This document shows positions 1 through 6,764 of a DNA stretch of 9,313 nucleotides, in pieces (within the stretch, counting starts at the first letter, position 1; each line of letters opens with the position of its first letter). Source of the stretch: Clostridia bacterium. Its GTDB lineage: Bacteria > Bacillota > Clostridia > Christensenellales > UBA1242. The notes beneath the pieces were generated by a model. The model was not told the DNA's origin and ran no database searches. It saw nothing but the letters and a program-made list of their open reading frames with translations. Position numbers and translations under genes: made by a program. The stretch lies in assembly GCA_900768425.1 (NCBI GenBank), contig CAAGCR010000114.1:1-9313 (forward strand), in the 5' to 3' direction.

Positions 1-95
1 ATTGCAAACTACTGGATATTCATTCAAATTATAATGCTCAATTTAAGGTGCAAATTCAAACTATCAATCCAATTTTTTTGATATATAAACAATGA
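1..95. other. Intergenic sequence downstream of ftsK, no gene seen
   Basis: This AT-rich stretch has no usable reading frame on either strand. Immediately after the ftsK stop there is only a 6-bp hairpin (62-67 with 78-83), too weak to call a terminator with confidence. A TATAAT occurs on the minus strand at 28-33, but no acceptable -35 lies at 16-18 nt. The next gene, if any, lies outside the window. Confidence 0.6.
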
Positions 96-3038
96 CTAAC
101 TGCCTTCGCCATATAGTTTATCGTATTCATCCATTGTCATATAAACACTTCTTGATTTACTGCCATCTGATGGAGAAATATAGCCTGCTTCTTCCATTTG
201 GTCAATTATTCTTGCGGCTCTTGGGAAACCAACTAAGAATTTTCTTTGTATCATAGAAATTGATGCGTGTCCGCTTTCAATAACAGATTTTAATACTTGT
301 GGCATTAAGGCATCAAAACCATCACTAGATGCTCTATCACCATCTATTTGAGTGACAACATCATTCTTTTGTGGGTTTAAAATGGCTTGTTCCGTTTTCA
401 TATCAAATTCATAATCACCATTGTTTTCTTTAACAAAATTTACTATATCATCAATTTCTTTTGTTGTAACAAAGCAACCTTGAATACGTTTTGGTACACC
501 GGTATCACTTGACATAAACAACATATCGCCTTTGCCTAATAGTTTATCCGCACCGCCTTGGTCTAATACGGTTTTGGAGTCCGCTGCAGTCATAAGAGCG
601 AAACATATTCTTGCACTTAGGTTTGCTTTAATTTTACCAGTTACTATATCAACTGATGGTCTTTGTGTGGCAAGAATCATATGGATACCCGCCGCTCTTG
701 CTTTTTGCAAAATACGACAAATGTAATCTTCTGCTTCTTTTTTAGCAGTCATTAATAAATCTGCAAGTTCATCAATAATAAAGATTATATATGGGAGTTT
801 TTCTGCTCTTTCCTCTAAAACTTCTTCACTAATATTGTATTCTTCCATACTTTTAACACGTGCATTTGCAAATACTATAAATCTTCTTTCCATTTCATCA
901 ACACACCATGATAATGCATTCAAAGCTTTTTCACTATCGGTGATTACATTTGGAGTTATTAAGTGTGGAAGATTATTATACATAGAGAACTCAACCCTTT
1001 TAGGGTCAATTAAGATGAATTTAACTTCATCTGGTGAGTATCTATATATTAAACTTAGAATAATTGCATTGATACAAACTGATTTACCAGAACCAGTAGT
1101 ACCTGCTATTAATAAGTGTGGAACTTTGATTAAACTAAATGTCTTTACTGCGCCGGAGATGTCTTTACCCAAAGCGATAGATAGGCTAGATTTTGACTCC
1201 ATAAACTCTGGTGACATAATAATATCTCTTAAACCAACGGTTGCAATTCTATCATTTGGTACTTCTATACCAACTGCACGTCTACCCGGTATTGGTGCTT
1301 CTATTCTTATATCGCCGTTTGAAGATAGGTTATAGGCTATGTCTTCTTGCAAAGCGAGTAATCTTTTAATACTTACACCTGCTGGCATTTCTAGTTCATA
1401 TCTTGTTACGGCAGGACCTATAACAACACCGATAACCTTTGCAGGAATACCAAAAGTGTCTAGTGCTATTTCTAGTTCTTCCCTTTTCATAACGACATCT
1501 TGACTAACAAGAGAAACATCCATACTTTCAGTTGTTAATAGTTCAATAGGTGGTTTTACATAATTGATAGGTTCTTTTGGTACAATAGGCTCAGGCTCAA
1601 TAGGAGAAGGTTCTTCTTTAAACATATTTTCAGGCGAAACATATTTTGTTGCCTTTATTGGCTCTGTTTTAGGCTCAGATTTTTGTGCAACTTGCTCTTT
1701 GTTTAAAGATTTAAGCACATTGTTTGTAAATGTATCAACATCAAGAGTATTGATATCCTTTGATTCGGTTTCTTCTATTATAGGCTCATTTGCCGGTTTA
1801 TCTTCTGCGGTATTATCAGCGATAATGCTAGCCCCTAATGGAGTAAATGTTGGTGATTGCTGAATATTATCCTCCACAATTTCCATTTCTGGCATAATTG
1901 TTTGTTTTGAAGAGTTGTCTTGAGTGTTAAATGATTGACTACTTAACCCAATAGTACTTTTTATAGTATTATTAGTTGCAGATGGTATAATAGGACTTAC
2001 ATCTTCGTGAATGACCTTGCTTGGTGAAACATAAGAACCATAATCATTTTTGCCATTTGAGTAACCATAAGCATTGGTTGTATGAGTTGTTTCTGGCGTT
2101 GTTTTTTTATTTTTAAGGTTTAATAAATTAGTTTGAATTTTCTTTAATTGGTCTACACCATACTGGCTGAGTTCAAGCTTGTTGTTGCCTGATAATATAT
2201 ATTCTCTTGTGTTTTCTATCTTTGGTTTTGTTGGCTGTTCCATTTCGGTAGTAAAGTATCTACTATTGTCAATTTCATCTTGTTTAGATGATGCAAGAAG
2301 CCCTAATTTGCGTTTTGCTGAAACTTCTTTTGTTTCATTCTCTTGTTTTGCATCTAATGTTAATTTTATTTTTTCGGTTTCTTGTTTAATTTTTGGTTCT
2401 TCTTTGATTTCGGCTACAACTTTTGATTTTTTTAGATTGCTTTCTAATTCTCTTACAGTTATTTTATTGGTAACCGGTTTAACTTCTTCTTTTTCTGCCG
2501 TTAAGCGAATTGCTTTTTTAAGGTTTTCATTTTTACTTAAATAGTGAACATAATCAATTGTAAGTGCAATAAATACTAATGCCAATGCAGAAAAGATTAT
2601 ATATGCCCCTACCCTGTTTAAAATATATAAAACTGGTGCTGTTATTAAGCCTAAAAGTATTCCACCAGCTGTGGTTTTTTGTGCATAACAATTTGCTAAA
2701 TATTGCCAAAAGTTAATGTCTGTATTTTTTACTAATATTAATTGCAAAATGCTGAGTACAAATATAATAGATAAAGATAGGAATATACCATACTTTTTAG
2801 GCATAACATATTTTTTATGCCCAACTAATGCAAAACCTACCACCATTAAGGTTATAAAAAACGGATAGCAAAAAAGGCCAGCAACTCCGAGTAAAAAACT
2901 CTTCATAAATGGTACTAAATGCGTTATTAAACAAAATAAACATACAATAGAAACACCAACTAAAATACAGCCGACAATCTTTTGATAATCAGCTTTTTTC
3001 TCTTTTGGTTTTTGTTCTTCAAAATTATATATTGCCAT
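96..3038 (-). CDS. ftsK: DNA translocase of the FtsK/SpoIIIE family
   Basis: FtsK/SpoIIIE proteins are septum-anchored, ATP-driven double-stranded DNA pumps that clear chromosomal DNA from the division or sporulation septum. The 980-residue product has an N-terminal membrane domain with four to five hydrophobic segments (about 21-43, 47-73, 84-103, 124-142, 146-163). A long, low-complexity linker (about 165-505) is Lys/Glu-rich at first, then Ser/Thr/Asn/Gln-rich, with a Pro-Glu stretch at about 475-497. The motor follows: an alpha domain (about 510-620), Walker A GTTGSGKS (646-653), Walker B FIIDELADLL (753-762), and TGKIKANLSARICF (800-813). The C-terminal winged-helix gamma domain (about 905-975, with MIQRKFLVGFPRAARIIDQMEE) reads KOPS/SRS-type DNA polarity signals in relatives. 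The Shine-Dalgarno is weak (AAGGG about 8 nt upstream). A promoter is visible upstream, so the gene can be expressed alone. Whether it serves division (FtsK) or sporulation (SpoIIIE) cannot be decided here. Confidence 0.96.
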   Translation of the reverse strand: MAIYNFEEQKPKEKKADYQKIVGCILVGVSIVCLFCLITHLVPFMKSFLLGVAGLFCYPFFITLMVVGFALVGHKKYVMPKKYGIFLSLSIIFVLSILQLILVKNTDINFWQYLANCYAQKTTAGGILLGLITAPVLYILNRVGAYIIFSALALVFIALTIDYVHYLSKNENLKKAIRLTAEKEEVKPVTNKITVRELESNLKKSKVVAEIKEEPKIKQETEKIKLTLDAKQENETKEVSAKRKLGLLASSKQDEIDNSRYFTTEMEQPTKPKIENTREYILSGNNKLELSQYGVDQLKKIQTNLLNLKNKKTTPETTHTTNAYGYSNGKNDYGSYVSPSKVIHEDVSPIIPSATNNTIKSTIGLSSQSFNTQDNSSKQTIMPEMEIVEDNIQQSPTFTPLGASIIADNTAEDKPANEPIIEETESKDINTLDVDTFTNNVLKSLNKEQVAQKSEPKTEPIKATKYVSPENMFKEEPSPIEPEPIVPKEPINYVKPPIELLTTESMDVSLVSQDVVMKREELEIALDTFGIPAKVIGVVIGPAVTRYELEMPAGVSIKRLLALQEDIAYNLSSNGDIRIEAPIPGRRAVGIEVPNDRIATVGLRDIIMSPEFMESKSSLSIALGKDISGAVKTFSLIKVPHLLIAGTTGSGKSVCINAIILSLIYRYSPDEVKFILIDPKRVEFSMYNNLPHLITPNVITDSEKALNALSWCVDEMERRFIVFANARVKSMEEYNISEEVLEERAEKLPYIIFIIDELADLLMTAKKEAEDYICRILQKARAAGIHMILATQRPSVDIVTGKIKANLSARICFALMTAADSKTVLDQGGADKLLGKGDMLFMSSDTGVPKRIQGCFVTTKEIDDIVNFVKENNGDYEFDMKTEQAILNPQKNDVVTQIDGDRASSDGFDALMPQVLKSVIESGHASISMIQRKFLVGFPRAARIIDQMEEAGYISPSDGSKSRSVYMTMDEYDKLYGEGS

Positions 3039-3064
3039 TATTTAACCCTTATTTTATCCTTTTT

Positions 3065-3093
3065 AGTATATCATTATTTTTTACTGACTGCAA
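3065..3093 (-). promoter_or_regulatory. Probable promoter of ftsK/spoIIIE
   Basis: On the minus strand, TTGCAG (3088-3093, a poor match that keeps TTG) is separated by 17 nt from TATACT (3065-3070, 5 of 6 to the -10 consensus). A TG one base upstream gives an extended -10, which can compensate for the weak -35. Transcription would start near 3058, about 20 nt before the ATG. Confidence 0.6.
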
Positions 3094-3118
3094 CATATAA
3101 TTGAAAAAATAGTTTAAA

Positions 3119-3135
3119 AATAATGACGGATTATT
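3119..3135 (-). terminator. Weak hairpin after the ylxY-like gene, possible terminator
   Basis: A 6-bp A/T-only inverted repeat (3130-3135 with 3119-3124, 5-nt loop) is followed on the minus strand by T-rich sequence. It lies 12 nt after the stop codon. The stem is much weaker than the other terminators in the window, so read-through into ftsK is plausible. Confidence 0.3.
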
Positions 3136-3147
3136 AAGTATAAACTC

Positions 3148-3861
3148 CTACATTATATTTTTGCTTACAGTATCAACATTTAAACCTTGTTTTTTATAAA
3201 ATTTTATAATTTTATCCAAACAAGATGCTGTGGCTTTGGTTGGGTGCATTAAGATTAAATCTCCTGCTGTGGCATTCTTTGTTGCTCGCTCGTATATTAG
3301 GTTTTCATCTTGATTTCGCCAATCTATGGTGTCTTTGCTCCACATTATAGTTTTATAACCTAAATTTTCGGCTATGTATGCGGTATGCTTGTTGAATGAA
3401 CCGCTTGGCGGAGCAAAAAGTGACATTTTTACACCTGTTAGGTTAGTCACTAATTCATCGGTTAGTTGTATTTCATTAATTTGTTCTTCATCTGATAGTT
3501 TATTATGGTTTTTATGCCAGTAACCATGAGATGCAAGTTCGTTGCCACTATTATATATTTTCATAAAACATTCCCTGTTTTTTTCTATCCAAATGCCACC
3601 AACAAAAAATGTGGCTTTTGAATTATTTTGACTTAAAACATCAATAATTTGCTCAACATAGTCATTGCCCATATATACATTTATCATAATTGAAATTGTG
3701 TTGTTTTTAGGGTTGCCTGAATATATAATTTGCGATGTGTTACTGCTAAATGCTCCTATAACTCCACCTTGATATGTCAATAATCCCACACAAAATATTG
3801 CAAGCACTATAATTATATTTGCTATGTATTTTCTAAAAAAATTATACGATATTTTTTTCAT
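3148..3861 (-). CDS. ylxY: Membrane-anchored polysaccharide deacetylase-fold protein, YlxY-like
   Basis: The 237-residue protein starts with a basic stretch and one hydrophobic segment (about 14-30), so it is probably an uncleaved signal anchor with the domain outside. Residues about 55-230 form a NodB-type (carbohydrate esterase 4) domain: KATFFVGG (82-89), a metal-site-like SHGYWH (His112, His116), FAPPSGSFN (149-157), DTIDW (177-181) and ILMHP (His206). Motif 1, normally TFDDG with the catalytic and metal-binding aspartates, reads MINVYMGND (59-67) with no Asp at the expected place. The Arg usual in motif 3 is Ala150. From memory, both changes are features of the YlxY family of endospore formers. 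The position after pnp also matches B. subtilis rpsO-pnpA-ylxY. The protein may therefore bind peptidoglycan or chitin-like glycan without deacetylating it. There is no convincing Shine-Dalgarno before the ATG at 3859-3861, and an in-frame stop close upstream excludes a longer form. No clear promoter was found in 3862-3972. Confidence 0.82.
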   Translation of the reverse strand: MKKISYNFFRKYIANIIIVLAIFCVGLLTYQGGVIGAFSSNTSQIIYSGNPKNNTISIMINVYMGNDYVEQIIDVLSQNNSKATFFVGGIWIEKNRECFMKIYNSGNELASHGYWHKNHNKLSDEEQINEIQLTDELVTNLTGVKMSLFAPPSGSFNKHTAYIAENLGYKTIMWSKDTIDWRNQDENLIYERATKNATAGDLILMHPTKATASCLDKIIKFYKKQGLNVDTVSKNIM

Positions 3862-3973
3862 AAAATAAAATATGATTTTTTAATGGATAATATACCTATG
3901 TGATGTTAAAATTTGAGCAAATCAAAAATATTACTAAATAAATTAATAATTTATTAAAATTAATTATAATATC

Positions 3974-4023
3974 AAAAAAATAAGGCATATTTGCGTATTT
4001 TACACAAATTTTGCCCTATTTTT
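3974..4023 (-). terminator. Long intrinsic terminator after pnp
   Basis: On the minus strand, arms 4023-4002 and 3997-3976 form a stem of about 19 pairs (two G-U, a small internal loop) with a 4-nt loop. The stem includes a GGC/GCC core and is followed by a T-tract (3980-3974). It begins about 20 nt after the pnp stop and would end the pnp transcript before the ylxY-like gene. Both strands have T-runs, so it may act in both directions. Confidence 0.85.
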
Positions 4024-4042
4024 AATTATTAAAAATTATATT

Positions 4043-6133
4043 TTAACATTTTGAAATAAGTTTAAAGTCAACTCTATTTTTATCATCAACTTTGATGCAT
4101 TCAACTAATACATCATCGCCTAAATTTAAAATATCTTCAACTTTTTCAACACGTCTATCACTTAGTTTTGATATGTGAATCATACCTTCTTTACCACCAC
4201 CTAGGTCAACAAAAGCACCAAAAGACATAATTCTTACAACTTTACCTTTGTATTGTTTACCAACTTCAATATCGGTAACAATATTCAATATAATTTCTTT
4301 TGCTTTTTGAGCCATTGCACTGTCATGTGTTGCGATAAATACTTTTCCATCATCTTCAATATCAATTTTTACGCCTGTTTCATCAATAATTTTATTGATT
4401 GTTTTACCACTCTTACCAACAACATCACCAATTTTTTCTGGGTCAATATTGAATGTGATAATTTTTGGAGCATATTTTGATAATTCTTTGTTTGGTTCTG
4501 GAATACAAGCAAGCATTTTATCCATAATGAACATTCTACCTTCTCTTGCTTGATTTAAAGCAGTTGTTAGAATCGCTTTATCAATGCCTTTGATTTTAAT
4601 ATCCATTTGAATAGCGGTAATACCTTTTGCTGTACCAGTAACTTTAAAGTCCATATCTCCTAAGAAATCTTCAAGACCTTGAATATCACTCATAACTGCA
4701 ACTTTGCCAGATGCTTCATCTTTAATTAACCCCATAGCAATACCTGCAACTGGCGCTTTGATAGGTACACCGGCATCCATTAATGCAAGAGTTGAGCCAC
4801 AAGTTGATGCCATAGATGATGAACCATTTGATGAAATAACTTCACTAACCAAACGGATAACATATGGGAATTCTTCTTCACTTGGAATAACTGGAACTAA
4901 TGCACGTTCTGCTAATGCTCCATGACCGATTTCTCTTCTTCCAGGTGATTTTAAAGGTTTTGCTTCACCTGTTGCATAACCTGGCATATTGTAATGATGA
5001 ATATAACGTTTTTGTTCTTCATCTTCATCTAAAACTTCAATACTTTGAGCATCACCTATTGTTCCTAAGGTACAAGTAGTTAAAACTTGTGTTTGACCAC
5101 GAGTAAATACACCTGTTCCATGAACTCTTGGTAAAATGCCATGTTCACACCAAATAGGACGAATTTCTGTTAATTTTCTTCCATCTGGGCGAACTCCATC
5201 ATTGATGATACGTTCTCTTACAATTTCTTTTGTCATTTTGTATAAAACATCACCAATTTGTCTTTCGCAGTCTGGGAATATTTCAGCAAAGTGTGCTTTT
5301 ACATCAGCATCTACTCTATCTTGTGCTTCGCTACGTTCTTGCCTATCAAAATGAGAAAGTGCTTCTCTTAACATATCGGTTGCATACTCTCTAACCGCTT
5401 TGTCAATTTCATCAGCAACGTGATACACTTCAACTTCTGCTAATGGTTTGCCAATTTGTTTTTTAATGTCAAGAATAAATGCAACTTGTTTTTTAATTTC
5501 TTCGTGAGCGAACATAATTGCATCTAGCATTTCTGTTTCTGACACTTCATTTGCACCGGCTTCAACCATTAAAATTGCTTCACTAGTGCCACTTACTGTT
5601 AAGTGCATTAAACTTTTTTCACGTTCTTCTTCATTTGGGTTGCAAATATATTTTCCATCAACATAAGCAACTTGAACAGAGCCTGTTGGTCCTTGAAAAG
5701 GAATATCTGAGATTGATAAAGCAATAGATGAGCCAAGCATTGCTAGTGGTTCTATTGCTACATCTGGTTCAACTGATAATGCAGTTGCGATAACTGTAAC
5801 ATCATTGAAAAATCCTTTTGGGAAAAGTGGGCGAAGTGGACGGTCAATTAATCTTGATGTTAAAATTGCTTTGTCACTTGCTCTGCCTTCTCTTCTTTTA
5901 TATCCACCGGGAATTTTTCCTACTGAATACATTTTTTCTTCAAAATCTACACTTAGTGGGAAAAAGTCAATGCCATCACGTGGGGTTTTTGACATACATA
6001 CGTTTACCATAACTGCTGTTTCGCCACATCTTACAATGCAAGAACCATTGGCTTGCTCACAGTATTTTCCGGTTTCAACGGTAACTTCTTTACCACCGAT
6101 TTCTGTTTTAAAAATTCTTCCTAAATTTTCCAT
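4043..6133 (-). CDS. pnp: Polyribonucleotide nucleotidyltransferase (PNPase)
   Basis: PNPase is a trimeric phosphorolytic 3'-to-5' exoribonuclease that shortens RNA to nucleoside diphosphates and takes part in mRNA decay. The product from the chosen start (MENLGRIF) is 696 residues, a normal length. Domains in order are RNase PH 1 (about 10-140, with PLSVDFEEKMYSVGKIPGGYKRREGR), the helical domain (about 145-300) and RNase PH 2 (about 310-540). PH 2 has GRREIGHGALAERAL, SSNGSSSMASTCG, and GDMDFKVTGTAKGITAIQMD containing the expected catalytic Asp. They are followed by a KH domain with its GKSG loop (about 550-610) and an S1 domain (about 620-690, GKVVRIMSFGAFVDLGGGKEGMIHIS). The protein ends just after S1 with no long tail. 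An in-frame ATG 33 nt upstream exists but lacks a Shine-Dalgarno and adds a sequence foreign to the family. pnp follows rpsO, the classical arrangement, but a terminator separates them. A hairpin terminator follows the gene. Confidence 0.97.
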   Translation of the reverse strand: MENLGRIFKTEIGGKEVTVETGKYCEQANGSCIVRCGETAVMVNVCMSKTPRDGIDFFPLSVDFEEKMYSVGKIPGGYKRREGRASDKAILTSRLIDRPLRPLFPKGFFNDVTVIATALSVEPDVAIEPLAMLGSSIALSISDIPFQGPTGSVQVAYVDGKYICNPNEEEREKSLMHLTVSGTSEAILMVEAGANEVSETEMLDAIMFAHEEIKKQVAFILDIKKQIGKPLAEVEVYHVADEIDKAVREYATDMLREALSHFDRQERSEAQDRVDADVKAHFAEIFPDCERQIGDVLYKMTKEIVRERIINDGVRPDGRKLTEIRPIWCEHGILPRVHGTGVFTRGQTQVLTTCTLGTIGDAQSIEVLDEDEEQKRYIHHYNMPGYATGEAKPLKSPGRREIGHGALAERALVPVIPSEEEFPYVIRLVSEVISSNGSSSMASTCGSTLALMDAGVPIKAPVAGIAMGLIKDEASGKVAVMSDIQGLEDFLGDMDFKVTGTAKGITAIQMDIKIKGIDKAILTTALNQAREGRMFIMDKMLACIPEPNKELSKYAPKIITFNIDPEKIGDVVGKSGKTINKIIDETGVKIDIEDDGKVFIATHDSAMAQKAKEIILNIVTDIEVGKQYKGKVVRIMSFGAFVDLGGGKEGMIHISKLSDRRVEKVEDILNLGDDVLVECIKVDDKNRVDFKLISKC

Positions 6134-6137
6134 AATT

Positions 6138-6143
6138 CTCCTT
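6138..6143 (-). promoter_or_regulatory. Shine-Dalgarno that fixes the pnp start
   Basis: AAGGAG lies 4 nt before the ATG at 6131-6133 on the minus strand. The upstream in-frame ATG at 6164-6166 has only A/T-rich sequence before it and no Shine-Dalgarno. The downstream ATG also gives the N-terminus expected of PNPase, so it is chosen as the start. Confidence 0.8.
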
Positions 6144-6211
6144 AATTTTAGAACTAAAGCAAACATTGTTTAATAAATATCTAAAATGTTATTTATTAAT
6201 TATAAAAATAC

Positions 6212-6253
6212 AAAAAAACGGAGAAATGGGTTTATTCGCCCGCATTTCCCCGT
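6212..6253 (-). terminator. Intrinsic terminator between rpsO and pnp
   Basis: On the minus strand a hairpin with arms 6253-6239 and 6230-6218 (about 13 bp, one G-T pair and one bulged base, GC-rich base and top, 8-nt loop) is followed by seven T (6218-6212). This is a strong intrinsic terminator placed 7 nt after the rpsO stop. It should limit read-through into pnp. As a long duplex it could also be an RNase III-type processing site, by analogy with the E. coli rpsO-pnp intergenic hairpin. Confidence 0.88.
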
Positions 6254-6260
6254 AAAAAGA

Positions 6261-6521
6261 TTATCTGATTTGTAAATCTTTTTTAAGTTGACGATAAGCC
6301 TCAATATCTCTTTCTTCAATATATTTTAAGAAAGATTTACGTTGACCTATAAGCATTGAAAGTCCGCGTCTTGAATGGTTATCATTGTGATTTTTCTTCA
6401 AGTGTTCAGTTAATTCTTTAATTCTTTCGGTTAAAAGAGCAACTTGAACTTGTGCAGAACCAGTATCATTTTCAGATTGTTTGAATTGATTAATGATTTC
6501 TTGCTTTCTAACTTTATCCAT
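6261..6521 (-). CDS. rpsO: 30S ribosomal protein S15
   Basis: S15 is a primary 16S rRNA-binding protein of the 30S platform that also contacts the large subunit. The 86-residue product is close to the usual 88-89. It carries the expected sequence throughout: the N-terminal helix, the DTGSAQVQVALLTERI segment (about 19-34), the HxxDNHSRRGL rRNA-contact segment (about 45-54, here with Asn at the first variable site) and the closing basic helix with FLKYIEERD. The start is fixed by a consensus AGGAGG (6531-6536) 9 nt upstream of the ATG. Its own promoter and a structured leader lie upstream. A strong terminator begins only 7 nt after the stop codon, between rpsO and pnp. Free S15 is likely to control its own synthesis through the leader (inferred from other bacteria). 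Confidence 0.98.
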   Translation of the reverse strand: MDKVRKQEIINQFKQSENDTGSAQVQVALLTERIKELTEHLKKNHNDNHSRRGLSMLIGQRKSFLKYIEERDIEAYRQLKKDLQIR

Positions 6522-6542
6522 TTAATTTTACCTCCTATGGAA

Positions 6543-6592
6543 TTTTACGCTAAAAACAAAGCAAAACGTTGAGGATTCGTAAAACTTTGCTT
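6543..6592 (-). promoter_or_regulatory. Structured rpsO mRNA leader, candidate S15 autoregulatory element
   Basis: Between the promoter and the Shine-Dalgarno the minus strand holds two interleaved pairings. AAGCAAAG (6592-6585) can pair with the TTTTGCTT at 6566-6559 (7 Watson-Crick pairs plus a G-U). TTTTACG (6584-6578) pairs perfectly with CGTAAAA (6549-6543). The order a-b-a'-b' is that of a pseudoknot. The 3' end of the second helix lies 6 nt upstream of the AGGAGG (6531-6536). The first hairpin is followed closely by a TGTTTTT run, so an attenuator is the alternative reading. Ribosomal protein S15 is known to repress its own mRNA through leader structures in several bacterial groups, including a pseudoknot in E. 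coli. That this leader does so is inference. Confidence 0.5.
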
Positions 6593-6604
6593 AAAGACAA
6601 TATA

Positions 6605-6633
6605 AATATATCACATATAATATTTTTTGTCTA
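6605..6633 (-). promoter_or_regulatory. Sigma-A-type promoter of rpsO
   Basis: On the minus strand, a -35 TAGACA (6628-6633, 5 of 6 to consensus) is followed by a 17-nt spacer and a -10 TATATT (6605-6610, 5 of 6). A TG one base before the -10 gives an extended -10. Transcription should start near 6597-6599, leaving a leader of roughly 75 nt before the rpsO ATG. Confidence 0.72.
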
Positions 6634-6644
6634 GTATATTAACT

Positions 6645-6678
6645 AAAAAATTCGCCTTTTATTTTAAGCGAATTTTTT
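6645..6678 (-). terminator. Intrinsic terminator of the lipoprotein gene
   Basis: An 11-bp perfect inverted repeat (arms 6668-6678 and 6645-6655, 12-nt loop) has a GC core (GCGAA/TTCGC) and six T at the end of the 3' arm on the minus strand. The A/T arms are symmetrical, so it could also terminate rightward transcripts. It lies about 87 nt after the lipoprotein stop and just upstream of the rpsO promoter, which it would insulate. Confidence 0.83.
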
Positions 6679-6764
6679 GAATTTATATAAAGATAAATAA
6701 AGTTTTAGTTATTAATTAACAATAATTATTTAGTCATCAGTTTTTAGTATTCATTAACTATTAA

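Noticed and set aside
62..83. Hairpin after ftsK as a terminator
   Set aside because: Only 6 A/T-rich pairs with a 10-nt loop and no T-tract after it.
835..1335. Plus-strand open frame inside ftsK, and similar ones at 1564-1863, 2179-2544, 5805-6173, 7950-8465 and 8845-9207
   Set aside because: They lie wholly or almost wholly antisense to well-supported conserved genes, show no recognisable domains and have no gene-like context.
3911..3922. Palindrome ATTTG-AG-CAAAT upstream of the ylxY-like gene as an operator
   Set aside because: Only 5-bp half-sites in very AT-rich DNA, with no convincing promoter beside it. Chance is a sufficient explanation.
6164..6166. Upstream ATG for pnp adding 11 residues
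   Set aside because: It has no Shine-Dalgarno and the added residues do not fit the family. The ATG at 6131-6133 has AAGGAG and gives the usual PNPase N-terminus.
6199..6204. Perfect TATAAT on the minus strand as a pnp promoter
   Set aside because: The hexamer 17 nt upstream (ATTTCT) is not a -35 and no extended -10 is present. In such AT-rich DNA a lone TATAAT is weak evidence.
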